From Pseudomonas oryzihabitans (lineage in GTDB: Bacteria > Pseudomonadota > Gammaproteobacteria > Pseudomonadales > Pseudomonadaceae), in NCBI RefSeq assembly GCF_024652905.1, contig NZ_CP102428.1:880501-944500 (forward strand): 64,000 nt of DNA, written 5' to 3'. A model generated the notes under the pieces. It did not search any database and had not been told where the DNA came from. It saw only the letters and a list, made by a program, of their open reading frames with translations. Position numbers and translations under genes: made by a program. Below, piece by piece: positions 16,524 to 25,594 of this stretch. Each line of letters begins with the position of its first letter. The stretch's first letter is position 1.

Positions 16524-18919
16524 GCGGATTCCTCCGTGACAGGGAGCGGGGCGGCCTGGGCTTCGGCGGCCAGGCAGCGCATGCGCTCCACGCCCCAGAG
16601 TACCCGTTCCGGGGTGGCGGGGGCGTCCAGCGCCGGGTGGAAGCGGTAATCCGCCACGCTGGCCACGGCGTCCTGCAGGGCGCACCACACAGAGATGCCG
16701 AGCATGAAGGGCGGTTCGCCCACGGCCTTGGAGTGGAACACCGTGGCCTCGGGATTCTGGCGATTCTCCACCAGCCGCACCCGCAGGTCCGGAGGTACGT
16801 CACTCACCGCCGGGATCTTGTAGGTGGAAGGACCGGCGGTGAGCAGCTTGCCGGCGTCGTTCCACACCAGTTCTTCCATGGTCAGCCAACCCAGACCCTG
16901 GACGAAGCCGCCTTCGACCTGGCCGATGTCGATGGCCGGATTCAGGGAGGCGCCGACGTCATGGAGGATGTCGGTGCGCAGCAGGCGGTATTCGCCGGTG
17001 AGGGTATCGATCAGCACCTCGGAGCAGGCGGCGCCGAAGGCGTAGTAGTAGAAGGGCCGCCCGCGGGCCTGGTCGCGGTCGTAGTGAATCTTCGGTGTGC
17101 GGTAGTAGCCGGTGCTGGACAGCGACACCTGGCCGACATAGGCCAGCTGGATCAGCTCCTCGAAGCTCAGCAGCCGGTCGCGCACCCTGACGTGGCCGTT
17201 GCGGAAGTCGACCTCTTCAGGCCCGACGTGGAAGTGGCGGCTGGCGAAGTCGATCAGGCGGTCCTTGATGGTCTGGGCGGCGTTCTGCGCAGCCTTGCCG
17301 TTGAGGTCGGTGCCGCTGGAGGCCGCGGTGGGCGAGGTGTTGGGCACCTTGTCGGTGTTGGTGGCGGTGATCTGGATGCGGGCTATGTCGACCTGGAAGA
17401 CCTCGGCCACCACCTGGGCGACCTTGGTGTTGAGCCCCTGGCCCATTTCGGTGCCGCCATGGTTCAGGTGGATGCTGCCATCGGTGTAGACGTTGACCAG
17501 GGCACCGCCCTGGTTGAGAAAGGAAGAGGTGAAGGAGATACCGAATTTCACCGGAGTCAGCGCCAGGCCCTTCTTCAGTACCGGACTGCCCTGGTTGAAG
17601 GCGCGAATGGCTTCGCGCCGCGCCTGGTAGTCACTGCTGGCCGCCAGGTCCGTGGTCATCTCGTCGAGCAGGTTGTCTTCCACCACCTGGTGGTAGTGGG
17701 TGAGGTTGCGCGTCTCCTTGCCATAGTAGTTGCGCCGCCGCACCTCCAGCGGGTCGAGGCCGCGATGGCGGGCGATGGCGTCCATGACGTTCTCGATGGC
17801 CAGCATGCCCTGGGGGCCGCCGAAGCCGCGGTAGGCGGTGTTGGACGCCAGGTGGGTCTTGCATCTGTGGCCGGTGATCTGGGCGTTGCCGAGGAAATAG
17901 GCATTGTCGGCATGGAACATGGCGCGATCGATGATGGCGTTGGACAGGTCGGGCGAATAGCCGCAGTTGCCCGCTAGTTCGAAGCGGATGCCCAGCAGTC
18001 GGCCATCATCGTCGAAGCCGACGTCGTAGTCGACGTGGAAGGGATGGCGCTTGCCGGTCATGTGCATGTCTTCGAATCGCGGCAGGCGCATCTTCACCGG
18101 GCGCCCGGTGAGATGAGCGAACACCGCGCAGAGCGCCGCCGGCATGCCGGCCTGGCTTTCCTTGCCGCCGAAGCCGCCACCCATGCGCCTCATGTCGACG
18201 GTGACCCTGTTCATCGACACCCCCAGGACCTCGGCCACCTGCTTCTGCACCTCGGTGGGATTCTGGGTGGAGGAATAGACCAGCATGCCGCCGTCTTCGG
18301 TGGGCATCACCGAGGCCACCTGGGTTTCCAGGTAGAAGTGTTCCTGGCCGCCGATGGCCAGTTCGCCCTGCAGACGATGGGGCGCGGCGGCGAGCGCGGC
18401 GGCGGCATCGCCGAGCTTATGACTGTGGCTGGGCGAGATGAAGTGCTCGCGCTTCAGCGCCTCCCTGACATCGAGGATGGCTTCCAGCGGTTCGTATTCG
18501 ATGAGGGCGGCCTGGGCGGCGCGGCGGGCGGCGTCCAGGCTGGTAGCGGCCACCGCCAGTACCGGCTGGCCCAGGTACTGCACCTCGCCATCGGCCAGCA
18601 GCGGATCGCCCGGCAGCACGGCGCCGATGTCCAGTTGGCCGGGCACGTCGGCGGCGGTGATGGCCAGGGCCACCCCGGGGATCTGGTAGCAGGGTGAGAG
18701 ATCGATGTGCGTGATACGCGCATGGGCGTGCTCGCTCATCCGCGCATAGACGTGCAGCTGATTGGGAAATTCCAGGCGGTCGTCGATGTAGAGGGCTTCG
18801 CCGCTGACATGCTTGTCGGCGCTCTCGTGCTTGAGCGGCTTGCCGACGCCGGTGGCCAGGCCGGCAGCGAAGGCGGCGGCCATTTCCTCCGGGGTGCGGG
18901 CGGGCAGGGTGCTAGACAT
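16520..18919 (-). CDS. xdhB: Xanthine dehydrogenase, molybdopterin-binding subunit
   Basis: A 799-residue large subunit with the a/b-hammerhead domain (KHVSGEALYIDD), the GGFGGKESQ molybdopterin motif, TAYRGFGGPQG with the substrate-positioning Arg, the TEMGQGLNTK block, and the catalytic Glu in KAVGEPPFML near the C-terminus. With XdhA it oxidises hypoxanthine and xanthine to urate. It overlaps xdhA by 8 bp and xdhC by 4 bp, so the operon is tightly coupled. Confidence 0.95.
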   Translation of the reverse strand: MSSTLPARTPEEMAAAFAAGLATGVGKPLKHESADKHVSGEALYIDDRLEFPNQLHVYARMSEHAHARITHIDLSPCYQIPGVALAITAADVPGQLDIGAVLPGDPLLADGEVQYLGQPVLAVAATSLDAARRAAQAALIEYEPLEAILDVREALKREHFISPSHSHKLGDAAAALAAAPHRLQGELAIGGQEHFYLETQVASVMPTEDGGMLVYSSTQNPTEVQKQVAEVLGVSMNRVTVDMRRMGGGFGGKESQAGMPAALCAVFAHLTGRPVKMRLPRFEDMHMTGKRHPFHVDYDVGFDDDGRLLGIRFELAGNCGYSPDLSNAIIDRAMFHADNAYFLGNAQITGHRCKTHLASNTAYRGFGGPQGMLAIENVMDAIARHRGLDPLEVRRRNYYGKETRNLTHYHQVVEDNLLDEMTTDLAASSDYQARREAIRAFNQGSPVLKKGLALTPVKFGISFTSSFLNQGGALVNVYTDGSIHLNHGGTEMGQGLNTKVAQVVAEVFQVDIARIQITATNTDKVPNTSPTAASSGTDLNGKAAQNAAQTIKDRLIDFASRHFHVGPEEVDFRNGHVRVRDRLLSFEELIQLAYVGQVSLSSTGYYRTPKIHYDRDQARGRPFYYYAFGAACSEVLIDTLTGEYRLLRTDILHDVGASLNPAIDIGQVEGGFVQGLGWLTMEELVWNDAGKLLTAGPSTYKIPAVSDVPPDLRVRLVENRQNPEATVFHSKAVGEPPFMLGISVWCALQDAVASVADYRFHPALDAPATPERVLWGVERMRCLAAEAQAAPLPVTEESA

Positions 18920-20351
18920 GGGCGGTGACCCTCGTGGCGAGCGCGGGCTGGGTGGTCTCCAGATGACATTTGCGCAGCAGATTCTGCGCCGTTAGTAGGC
19001 GGTATTCGCGACTGGCGCGGAAATCCGACAGCGGGGTGAAATCCTCGGCCAGGGCCTGGACGGCGCGCTCGATGGACGCGGCGTTCCAGGCCTGGCCGAG
19101 CAGCGCCTGTTCGCAGCGCGCTGCCCGCCTGGGCGTGGCCGCCATGCCGCCATAGGCGATGCGCACGCTGGCGACGCGGCCCTGCTCCAGCTCCAGGGCG
19201 AAGGCGGCGCAGACTGCGGAGATGTCGTCATCCAGTCGCTTGGACACCTTGAAGGCGCGGAACACCAGGCCATCGCGTGCCCGCGGCACCCGTACCGCCT
19301 GGATGAATTCGCCCGGCTCCAGGGCGGTCTGGCGATAGTCGAGGAAAAAGTCGTCGAGGGCCAGTTCGCGCAGCCGTTCGCCCTGGCGCAGCAGCACGTT
19401 GGCCCCGAGCGCCAGGAGCAGGGGTGGGCTGTCACCGATGGGCGAGGCATTGCCGATATTGCCGCCGAGGGTGCCCTGGTTGCGGATCTGCAAAGAGGCG
19501 AAACGCTGCAGCAGCGCACCGAAATCCGGATAGTCGGCGGCCAGGGCGGCGGCGCAGTCGGCCAGCGGGGTGGCGGCGCCGATCTCGATACATTCCTCGC
19601 TGACGGTCACGCCATGCAGCTCGGGCAGGTTGCCCAGGTAGATGAGGGTCTCCAGGCGGCGATGCTGCTGAGTGACTTCCAGGGCCAAGTCGGTACCGCC
19701 GGCCAGCAGGCGCGCCGCGGGCTGCGCCTGGTAGAGGCTGGCCAGTTCGCTCAGGGTGGTGGGGCTGTGGCAGCGCCGGTTGGCGCCTTCCAGGCGTGTG
19801 TGCGGCGCCGGCGCCAGGGCCTTGAGGCGCTCCAGGGTCTGCTGCTCCCGGGCATCGAACTGGTCCGGCTGGCGCTGGGTGCAGGCCTGTTCGGCAGCGG
19901 CCAGGATTGGCCGGTAGCCGGTACAACGGCAGAGGTTGCCGGCCAGGGCCTCGTGGGTGGCAGCGTTATCGGGCGCGGCGACGTTCTTTTGCAAAGCGAA
20001 CAGCGACATGACGAAGCCCGGGGTGCAGTAGCCGCACTGGGAACCGTGGCAGTCGACCATGGCCTGCTGCACGCTATGCAGACGGCCCTGGTGCTTGAGG
20101 TCCTCCACACTGATCAGCTGCCGGCCGTCCAGCGCCGCGACGAAGGTCAGGCAACTGTTGACCGTGCGATAGCGCAGCCGCTCGCCGTCGGGCTCGGCCA
20201 GCACCACGGTGCAGGCGCCACAGTCGCCCGAGGCGCAGCCTTCCTTGGTGCCGGTCTTGCCACAGTGCTCGCGCAGGTACTGCAGCACAGTAAGGTTGGG
20301 ATCGAGCTGCTCTTCGACGCGCAGCTCCTGGTCCAGCAGAAACCTGATCAC
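18912..20351 (-). CDS. xdhA: Xanthine dehydrogenase, FeS/FAD subunit
   Basis: A 479-residue small subunit. It has a plant-type [2Fe-2S] domain (CASGDCGACTVVL, about residues 38-50), a second 2Fe-2S domain (GSQCGYCTPGFVMSL, then AGNLCRCTGYRPI) and an FAD-binding domain (ARLLAGGTDLALEV, then GGNIGNASPIGDSPP). The start is the GTG at 20351 (reading IRFLLDQEL after it) with GGAG seven bases upstream. The frame remains open for 94 more codons, but that part is not family-like. First gene of xdhABC-guaD. Confidence 0.94.
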   Translation of the reverse strand: MIRFLLDQELRVEEQLDPNLTVLQYLREHCGKTGTKEGCASGDCGACTVVLAEPDGERLRYRTVNSCLTFVAALDGRQLISVEDLKHQGRLHSVQQAMVDCHGSQCGYCTPGFVMSLFALQKNVAAPDNAATHEALAGNLCRCTGYRPILAAAEQACTQRQPDQFDAREQQTLERLKALAPAPHTRLEGANRRCHSPTTLSELASLYQAQPAARLLAGGTDLALEVTQQHRRLETLIYLGNLPELHGVTVSEECIEIGAATPLADCAAALAADYPDFGALLQRFASLQIRNQGTLGGNIGNASPIGDSPPLLLALGANVLLRQGERLRELALDDFFLDYRQTALEPGEFIQAVRVPRARDGLVFRAFKVSKRLDDDISAVCAAFALELEQGRVASVRIAYGGMAATPRRAARCEQALLGQAWNAASIERAVQALAEDFTPLSDFRASREYRLLTAQNLLRKCHLETTQPALATRVTAHV

Positions 20352-20396
20352 GGCCGCTCTCCACCTGCTCTCGAATGCCTTGATGGTGGGTAAAGC

Positions 20397-20468
20397 TGAC
20401 CGATAGGTCAACATTTGCCCGGGCAAGTGGCCGACCTCTGTCGTTTTTGGGCAAGAGGCCTGGGCAAG
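20397..20468. promoter_or_regulatory. Palindromes and GGGCAAG repeats upstream of xdhA
   Basis: The 314-bp gap 20352-20665 between xdhA and the divergent GGDEF-EAL gene holds no gene. It contains TGACC-GATA-GGTCA (20397-20410), a perfect 12-bp palindrome TTGCCCGGGCAA (20415-20426), and further GGGCAAG copies at 20449-20455 and 20462-20468. An inverted half-site TTTGCCC lies at 20499-20505. They start 46 bp upstream of the xdhA GTG, where a repressor or activator would act. The binding protein is not identified. Confidence 0.5.
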
Positions 20469-20665
20469 GCTGCGCCGTCTTGGCGCGCCCAGCGCTCCTT
20501 TGCCCGCGGATGGTGCAAAACCAGCCGCTCTAACCCGTGTTTCTGCGGAATATCCATTCGGACGCTTCAAGGCGCTCAGGCCGGTGCCGATATATAGGCA
20601 GACGATTACGGCCTGGTCGCCTGTCGTCAGCACCCTCGTACAACCCGTTGCAACAGGTCGCTACC

Positions 20666-23242
20666 GTGCCTACCCAACTTAACCGTGTCGCCCGTCAGGC
20701 TTCCCTTGGTTTCTTCGCCTTGGTCACCCTCATCTTTACCCTGGCCGGGTGGATGCTGTTCGACCTGTGCGCGCGCATTGACGAGCAGCAACGCCACCAC
20801 AGCGAGGCGGACGCCCAGCGCGCGTTAGAAACGCGGCTGGACAGGCTTGGCCGGGTCTTGACTGACTATTCGTTCTGGATGGAAGCCTATGCACGGACCA
20901 GCAAGAAGGTCGACGTGAATTGGGCCTATGAGGAAGACAACGTCGGCCCCTCCCTTTACAGCGACTATGGCGTGAATGGCGCCTTCATCCTGGCGCCCAA
21001 CGGCGTCACGCGCTACGCCGTGGTCGGCGGCGGACGCAGCAAGATGCAGCTGGATACCTGGCTGGGTGACGACCAGGCGACCCTGCTGGCCCAGGCCAGG
21101 GAGCGCTCGCTCAAGGATGGCCACGCCCAGGGCTATTTCCTGATCGAGGGCAAGCCGGCCAGCGTAATGGTCGCGGTCATCCGCCCGGATGCCACCTACC
21201 AGGACTTCAAGCGGCTGTCCTACATGGTGTTCGTCGATATCCTCACGCCGGACAAGCTCGCCCAGCTCGGCCAGCTCTTCGACCTGCATGGGCTGACCGC
21301 GCAGCCCGGGGCGCTGCCCGCCTTGGCGGAGCGTCCCACGCTGGTGGTGAGGTCCGACCCGGGTATCGCGGTGACCTTTCACTGGCTGGTGCATGGCATG
21401 GGGCAGCGCCTGCTGGCGCAGTTCCTGCCGTTGCTGGCGACGATGTGTGGTCTGGCCTTGCTGCTGGTCTGGTACCTGCGTCGGCGGATCGCGCTGGCGG
21501 CGCGGCAGACGGATGTGGCCGAAGATGCCCTGAGGCATAGCGAGCAGCGCTTCCGCACCGTGTCCGAGGCGTCGTCCGACTGGATCTGGGAGAGCGACGC
21601 CGAGCAGCGGCTGGTCTATCTTTCGGAGCGTTTCGTGGCCGTCACCGGCTTCAGCCGGGAAGCCTGGCTGGGTCGCCCGTTGCACGAGCTGCTCGGCTAT
21701 CCGCCGAGCCAGGTCGAGGAGGTAGCCAGGACACCGCTGGCGGCCGGACGCAGTCGCCGTCCGCTGCCTTGCGAGATGCGCGACGCCCAGGCCAAGCTCA
21801 GGTACTGCCAGCTCTCGGCTCAGCCCATCATCAGCGGTGGCCTGCTGGCCGGCTTTCGCGGCACCGTGTGCGATGTGACCGAGGAGATCGAGGCCAAGGC
21901 GCGCATCGAACACATCAGCCAGCACGATGCCCTCACCGGACTGGCCAACCGTCACCAGTTGCACCGCTACCTGGCGCAGCGCTTCGCCGAGGGCGTCAGT
22001 GCCAGTCAGCCGCTGCACCTGTTGGCGCTGGACCTGGACCGCTTCAAGCCGGTCAATGATTCCCTCGGCCATGGCGCCGGCGATCAGGTGCTCTGTCAGG
22101 TCGCCCGAGAGCTGCGCGCCAGCGTGCGCGAGGGCGATCTGGTGGCCCGTATCGGCGGCGATGAATTCGTCATCGCGGTGAATGGCTGCCTGAGCGCAGA
22201 GCAGGTGAGCCTGCTCTGCAACCGGATGTTGGAGGGCATCGGCCGGACCATGCGCATCGACGAGCACGACATCAACATCGGTGCGAGCGTCGGCATCGCC
22301 CAGGCACCCCAGGATGGCCACAGTGCCGAGGATCTGCTGCGCTATGCCGACATCGCCCTGTACGAAGCCAAGGCGGCGGGGCGTAACACCCTGAGATTCT
22401 ATGAGCCCACCATGAACCAGCGCATCCTCGCGCGGCGTCAGCTGGAGACCGAGTTGCGCCTGGGATTGCAGCGGCTTGAGTTCGAGCTGGATTTCCAGCC
22501 GCGTTTCGACGCCAGCAGCCAGCGCCTGCTGGGCGCCGAGGCCCTGGTGCGCTGGAATCATCCCATCCGTGGCCGCCTGGCGCCTGCCGAGTTCATCGGG
22601 GTGGCGGAGGAGACCGGGCTGATCCTGGGCCTGAGCGACTGGGTGTTGCAGGAGGCTTGCAGCCAGGCGATGGACTGGTCGCCGGAGTTGATCGTGTCCA
22701 TCAACCTGTCACCGCTGGAGTTCCAGCGCGACGATCTGGTCGCCCGGATCCACAAGGTGCTCGAGCGCACCGGCATCGACCCGGCACGGGTCGAGCTGGA
22801 GCTGACCGAGAACGTCTTGCTGGATGACGCGGCGGGTGCCCTGGAGTTGATGAAGAAACTCAAGGCGCTGGGCGTGCGGCTGTCGATGGACGACTTCGGC
22901 ACCGGCTATTCCTCGCTGAGCTATCTGCGCACCTATCCCTTCGACTGCCTGAAGATCGACCGCAGCTTCGTCTCCAACATCGAGGTGAGCGAAAGCAACG
23001 CGGCCATCGTCGAGGCGATCGTCAGCATGGGACGGGCACTGTCGCTGACGGTGGTGGCCGAGGGGATCGAGACTGCCGGCCAGCTGGCGCGCATCGCCGA
23101 TCTCAAGTGCGACCAGGCCCAGGGCTTCCATCTGCAGCGGCCGTTGTCCCAGGCGCGTTTCGCGGCCTTGCGGCAGGAGCAGTCACAGCCGTGGGAAGCG
23201 TCGAACGATGCCAGCCGCACCTTGGTAGTCGCTGGGCCCTAA
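20666..23242 (+). CDS. CHASE4-PAS-GGDEF-EAL c-di-GMP cyclase/phosphodiesterase
   Basis: An 858-residue membrane sensor. It has a first helix at about residues 12-33, a periplasmic CHASE4-like region (FWMEAYARTSKKVDVNWAYE), a second helix around 255-275, a PAS domain (QRFRTVSEASSDWIWES), GGDEF (RIGGDEF at about residue 495) and EAL (AEALVRWNHP at about 625). The cyclase site is canonical and preceded by an RxxD inhibitory site (REGD). The EAL domain keeps NLSPLEF, ELTEN, DDFGTGYSS and EGIE. Both activities are therefore plausible. The GTG at 20666 with an AGG ribosome-binding site is preferred to an upstream ATG at 20537, whose extra 43 residues are Arg-rich and unlike the family. Divergent from xdhA. 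Confidence 0.9.
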   Translation: MPTQLNRVARQASLGFFALVTLIFTLAGWMLFDLCARIDEQQRHHSEADAQRALETRLDRLGRVLTDYSFWMEAYARTSKKVDVNWAYEEDNVGPSLYSDYGVNGAFILAPNGVTRYAVVGGGRSKMQLDTWLGDDQATLLAQARERSLKDGHAQGYFLIEGKPASVMVAVIRPDATYQDFKRLSYMVFVDILTPDKLAQLGQLFDLHGLTAQPGALPALAERPTLVVRSDPGIAVTFHWLVHGMGQRLLAQFLPLLATMCGLALLLVWYLRRRIALAARQTDVAEDALRHSEQRFRTVSEASSDWIWESDAEQRLVYLSERFVAVTGFSREAWLGRPLHELLGYPPSQVEEVARTPLAAGRSRRPLPCEMRDAQAKLRYCQLSAQPIISGGLLAGFRGTVCDVTEEIEAKARIEHISQHDALTGLANRHQLHRYLAQRFAEGVSASQPLHLLALDLDRFKPVNDSLGHGAGDQVLCQVARELRASVREGDLVARIGGDEFVIAVNGCLSAEQVSLLCNRMLEGIGRTMRIDEHDINIGASVGIAQAPQDGHSAEDLLRYADIALYEAKAAGRNTLRFYEPTMNQRILARRQLETELRLGLQRLEFELDFQPRFDASSQRLLGAEALVRWNHPIRGRLAPAEFIGVAEETGLILGLSDWVLQEACSQAMDWSPELIVSINLSPLEFQRDDLVARIHKVLERTGIDPARVELELTENVLLDDAAGALELMKKLKALGVRLSMDDFGTGYSSLSYLRTYPFDCLKIDRSFVSNIEVSESNAAIVEAIVSMGRALSLTVVAEGIETAGQLARIADLKCDQAQGFHLQRPLSQARFAALRQEQSQPWEASNDASRTLVVAGP

Positions 23243-23865
23243 GCGGAATCCAGGGCCGCACCCAGCAGCAATGCCGCGAGCACCAGAAACAGCCCACCTG
23301 CCACCTGGTTCAGGCGCGCGAGGGTGGTACCCGAGGTCAGGCGGCCATTCAAGGCCGTCACTGCCGCGGCGTAGCTGCAGTGAATGATGAGGCTCAACAG
23401 GCAGAAGCTTGCCACGAGCGCTGCCAACTGCGGCAGCACCGGGCGGTCGGCCTGGATGAAGGGCGGAAACAGCGCCAGAAAGAAGATGATCAGCTTGGGG
23501 TTGGTGAGGGACACCAGCAAGCCCTGCAGGAGGTGTCTGCCAACGCTGACCGAAGGCCAAGTGGCGGCAGGCTGCCGGCCTTGGGCCGCGGGACTGCGCA
23601 GACGCCGCAGCCCCAGCCAACCCAGGTAGAGCGCGCCGACCAGCTGCAACCCCTGCAGGGTCCTTGGCGAGCTGCTCACCAGGGCGCCGAGCGCGGTGCT
23701 GGCCAGGATGGCCACCAGCAGTATGCCCAGCACCACCCCGAGGATGCCCGGCAGGGCGCCGCGCAGCCGCAGCTGCAGCGCATTGGTGATCGTGAGCAGT
23801 ACGCCCGGGCCGGGGCTGGCGATGGTGAGGCCGCACAGCAGGAGGTAGAGGGCGAAGTGTTGCAT
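23239..23865 (-). CDS. LysE/RhtB-family amino acid exporter
   Basis: A 208-residue protein with six hydrophobic helices and the LysE signature (TIASPGPGVLLTITNAL) in the first part, then the loop TNPKLIIFFLALFPPF. Members export amino acids or related metabolites. The substrate is not predictable. Its 3' end overlaps that of the convergent GGDEF-EAL gene by 4 bp. Confidence 0.88.
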   Translation of the reverse strand: MQHFALYLLLCGLTIASPGPGVLLTITNALQLRLRGALPGILGVVLGILLVAILASTALGALVSSSPRTLQGLQLVGALYLGWLGLRRLRSPAAQGRQPAATWPSVSVGRHLLQGLLVSLTNPKLIIFFLALFPPFIQADRPVLPQLAALVASFCLLSLIIHCSYAAAVTALNGRLTSGTTLARLNQVAGGLFLVLAALLLGAALDSA

Positions 23866-24046
23866 TGACGTGTCTTAACCTGCTGGCATGGGACGACCGG
23901 AATGGCTGTCTACCTGGGGAGCTGACCGGTGCCGGCCATGGGTATCCAGTATGGCCGGCCGGCTTGCAGGGGTCGCGATGCAGAATCCCGGCTTTTGTAC
24001 CGGACAGCCGCTCGGGCTGGCCAGGTGCAGCAGGTGCCGTCTTCTT

Positions 24047-25498
24047 CTATCTCAGGCTCAGGGCGGCGGGGGAAGCGGATTGCCAGCCTCCGCCCAACGC
24101 CTTGAAGGTGCTTATTGCCGCCTGTGCGGCTGCCGTTTGCGCCTGGGCACGCGCATCGGCCGTGCGTAGCAGGCGTTCATCGGCCTGCAGAACATCGACC
24201 AGGGGCAGCACGCCCTTCTGGTAGGCGAGGGCGGCGGCCTGGCGGGCTTGGCTGAGCGAGGCCTCGCCCGCCGTCAGCAGAGTGACCTGCTCTTCGCGCT
24301 TCAACTGGCCGGTCAGGGCATCTTCCACGTCTTCGGTGGCGCGCAATGCCGCCAGCCGATAGGCCGCCAGCGATTCTGCGCGCTGTCCCTCGGCCGCCTG
24401 GATTTGCGCATCGATCCGGCCGAAGTCGAACAGCCGCCAGCGTACGCCCAGGGCAACGAGCGCCTGATTGGCGTCGTGGCTGAAGAGATTGCCACTGGAA
24501 ATCGTGGTGGCGCTCCCGAGCAGAGCGCTCAGGGAGATCTTGGGATAGTACTCGGCCATTGCGGCGCCGATCCGGGCATTGGCGGCGGCCAGGCGGCGCT
24601 CGGACGCGATCAGGTCCGGACGTCGACGGAGCAGGTCGGCGGGCGTGCCTGCCGTTTCGATGCGGGGGGCGTCGGGAATGGACGCGGCGCCAGCCAGTTG
24701 GGTACGCCAGGTGCCAGGTGGCGCCGCCAGCATCACGTCCAGTGCATTCATGGCCCGCTCCAGCGAGAACTCCAGGCCGGGTATCGAGGCCTGGACCTCG
24801 GCCAAGCCTCCTTCGGCCTGGCGTAGCTCTCGGTCGGTCGCCAGGTCCTTGCCGTTCAGTAGCCTGACCATCGACAGCAAGCCCTGCTGGGTGTCGACCT
24901 GATGGCGAGCGATCGCCAGGCGGGTCTGCAGACCGCGGATGTCGACATAGAGATCGGCGGTCTGGGCAGCCACGGCAAGGCGCACGGCGCGGGCACCCGC
25001 CACGCTGGCCTGGTAGTCGGCCTGGGCGGCTTCACTACTTCGGCGCAGACCGCCAAACACATCCAGCTCCCAGCTTGAGTCAAGATTGGCCTCATAGGAA
25101 GAACCGCTCCTGACGTAGCCGGGCGCTGAATCGAGCACCCGTCCAAGCGGTGTTTCCAGCGACTGATAGGCACGACCGGCTTGGCCACCAAGATCGCCTG
25201 CCGGCAATAGCGCGGCATCGGCCGCCCTAACGCTGGCGCGAGCCTGGGTAATGCGTGCACTGGCTTGCGCCAGATCGAGATTCTGCGCGAGGGCCTGGTT
25301 TACCAGGCGGCTCAGGAGCGGATCGTTGAAACGGTCCCACCAGCCAGCCAGCGCCTGATCGGCCAGGGGCGCTGGCACCGGCTCCCGCTGGAAGCTTGCC
25401 GGAAGCGCAACTTCAGGGGCGCGGTAGTCAGGTCCTACGGTACAGCCGCTTGCCAGGGCGGCGCTGGCGAGCAGAATAATCTGGAGTCTGGAGCGCAT
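24047..25498 (-). CDS. RND efflux outer-membrane lipoprotein (OprM/NodT family)
   Basis: A 483-residue TolC-like channel with a lipoprotein signal (ALASGC, Cys19) and two OEP repeats, starting CTVGPDYRAPEVALP. Internal motifs include PLLSRLVNQALAQNLDLAQA, RRPDLIASERRLAAANARIG (typical of the NodT group) and the second-repeat helices near the end. It is divergent from the TetR gene and the MFP-RND pump, so the three together can build a complete tripartite pump. A TGAC...GTCA operator lies between it and tetR. The 181-bp stretch 23866-24046 after it shows no gene. Confidence 0.92.
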   Translation of the reverse strand: MRSRLQIILLASAALASGCTVGPDYRAPEVALPASFQREPVPAPLADQALAGWWDRFNDPLLSRLVNQALAQNLDLAQASARITQARASVRAADAALLPAGDLGGQAGRAYQSLETPLGRVLDSAPGYVRSGSSYEANLDSSWELDVFGGLRRSSEAAQADYQASVAGARAVRLAVAAQTADLYVDIRGLQTRLAIARHQVDTQQGLLSMVRLLNGKDLATDRELRQAEGGLAEVQASIPGLEFSLERAMNALDVMLAAPPGTWRTQLAGAASIPDAPRIETAGTPADLLRRRPDLIASERRLAAANARIGAAMAEYYPKISLSALLGSATTISSGNLFSHDANQALVALGVRWRLFDFGRIDAQIQAAEGQRAESLAAYRLAALRATEDVEDALTGQLKREEQVTLLTAGEASLSQARQAAALAYQKGVLPLVDVLQADERLLRTADARAQAQTAAAQAAISTFKALGGGWQSASPAALSLR

Positions 25499-25534
25499 GG
25501 GCTTTTATCCTGAGCAACGCCTGAACGGTTTTAG

Positions 25535-25556
25535 TGACTAATATGTATTTTGGTCA
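25535..25556. promoter_or_regulatory. TGAC/GTCA inverted repeat between OMF gene and tetR
   Basis: Half-sites TGACTAATATG and (reverse strand) TGACCAAAATA face each other over 22 bp, agreeing at 8 of 11 positions. A compact version of the same motif, TGACTAAAATGGTCA, recurs at 26229-26243. It is 39 bp from the TetR start and 37 bp from the OMF start, fitting a TetR operator that governs both. Confidence 0.55.
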
Positions 25557-25594
25557 CCTTCCGTTTCATTTTGCAACTGTCGGAACGCCTTTCC

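Noticed and set aside
20537-20665. Upstream ATG start for the GGDEF-EAL gene
   Set aside because: It adds 43 Arg-rich residues before the first membrane helix, without a ribosome-binding site. The GTG at 20666 with AGG fits the family better.
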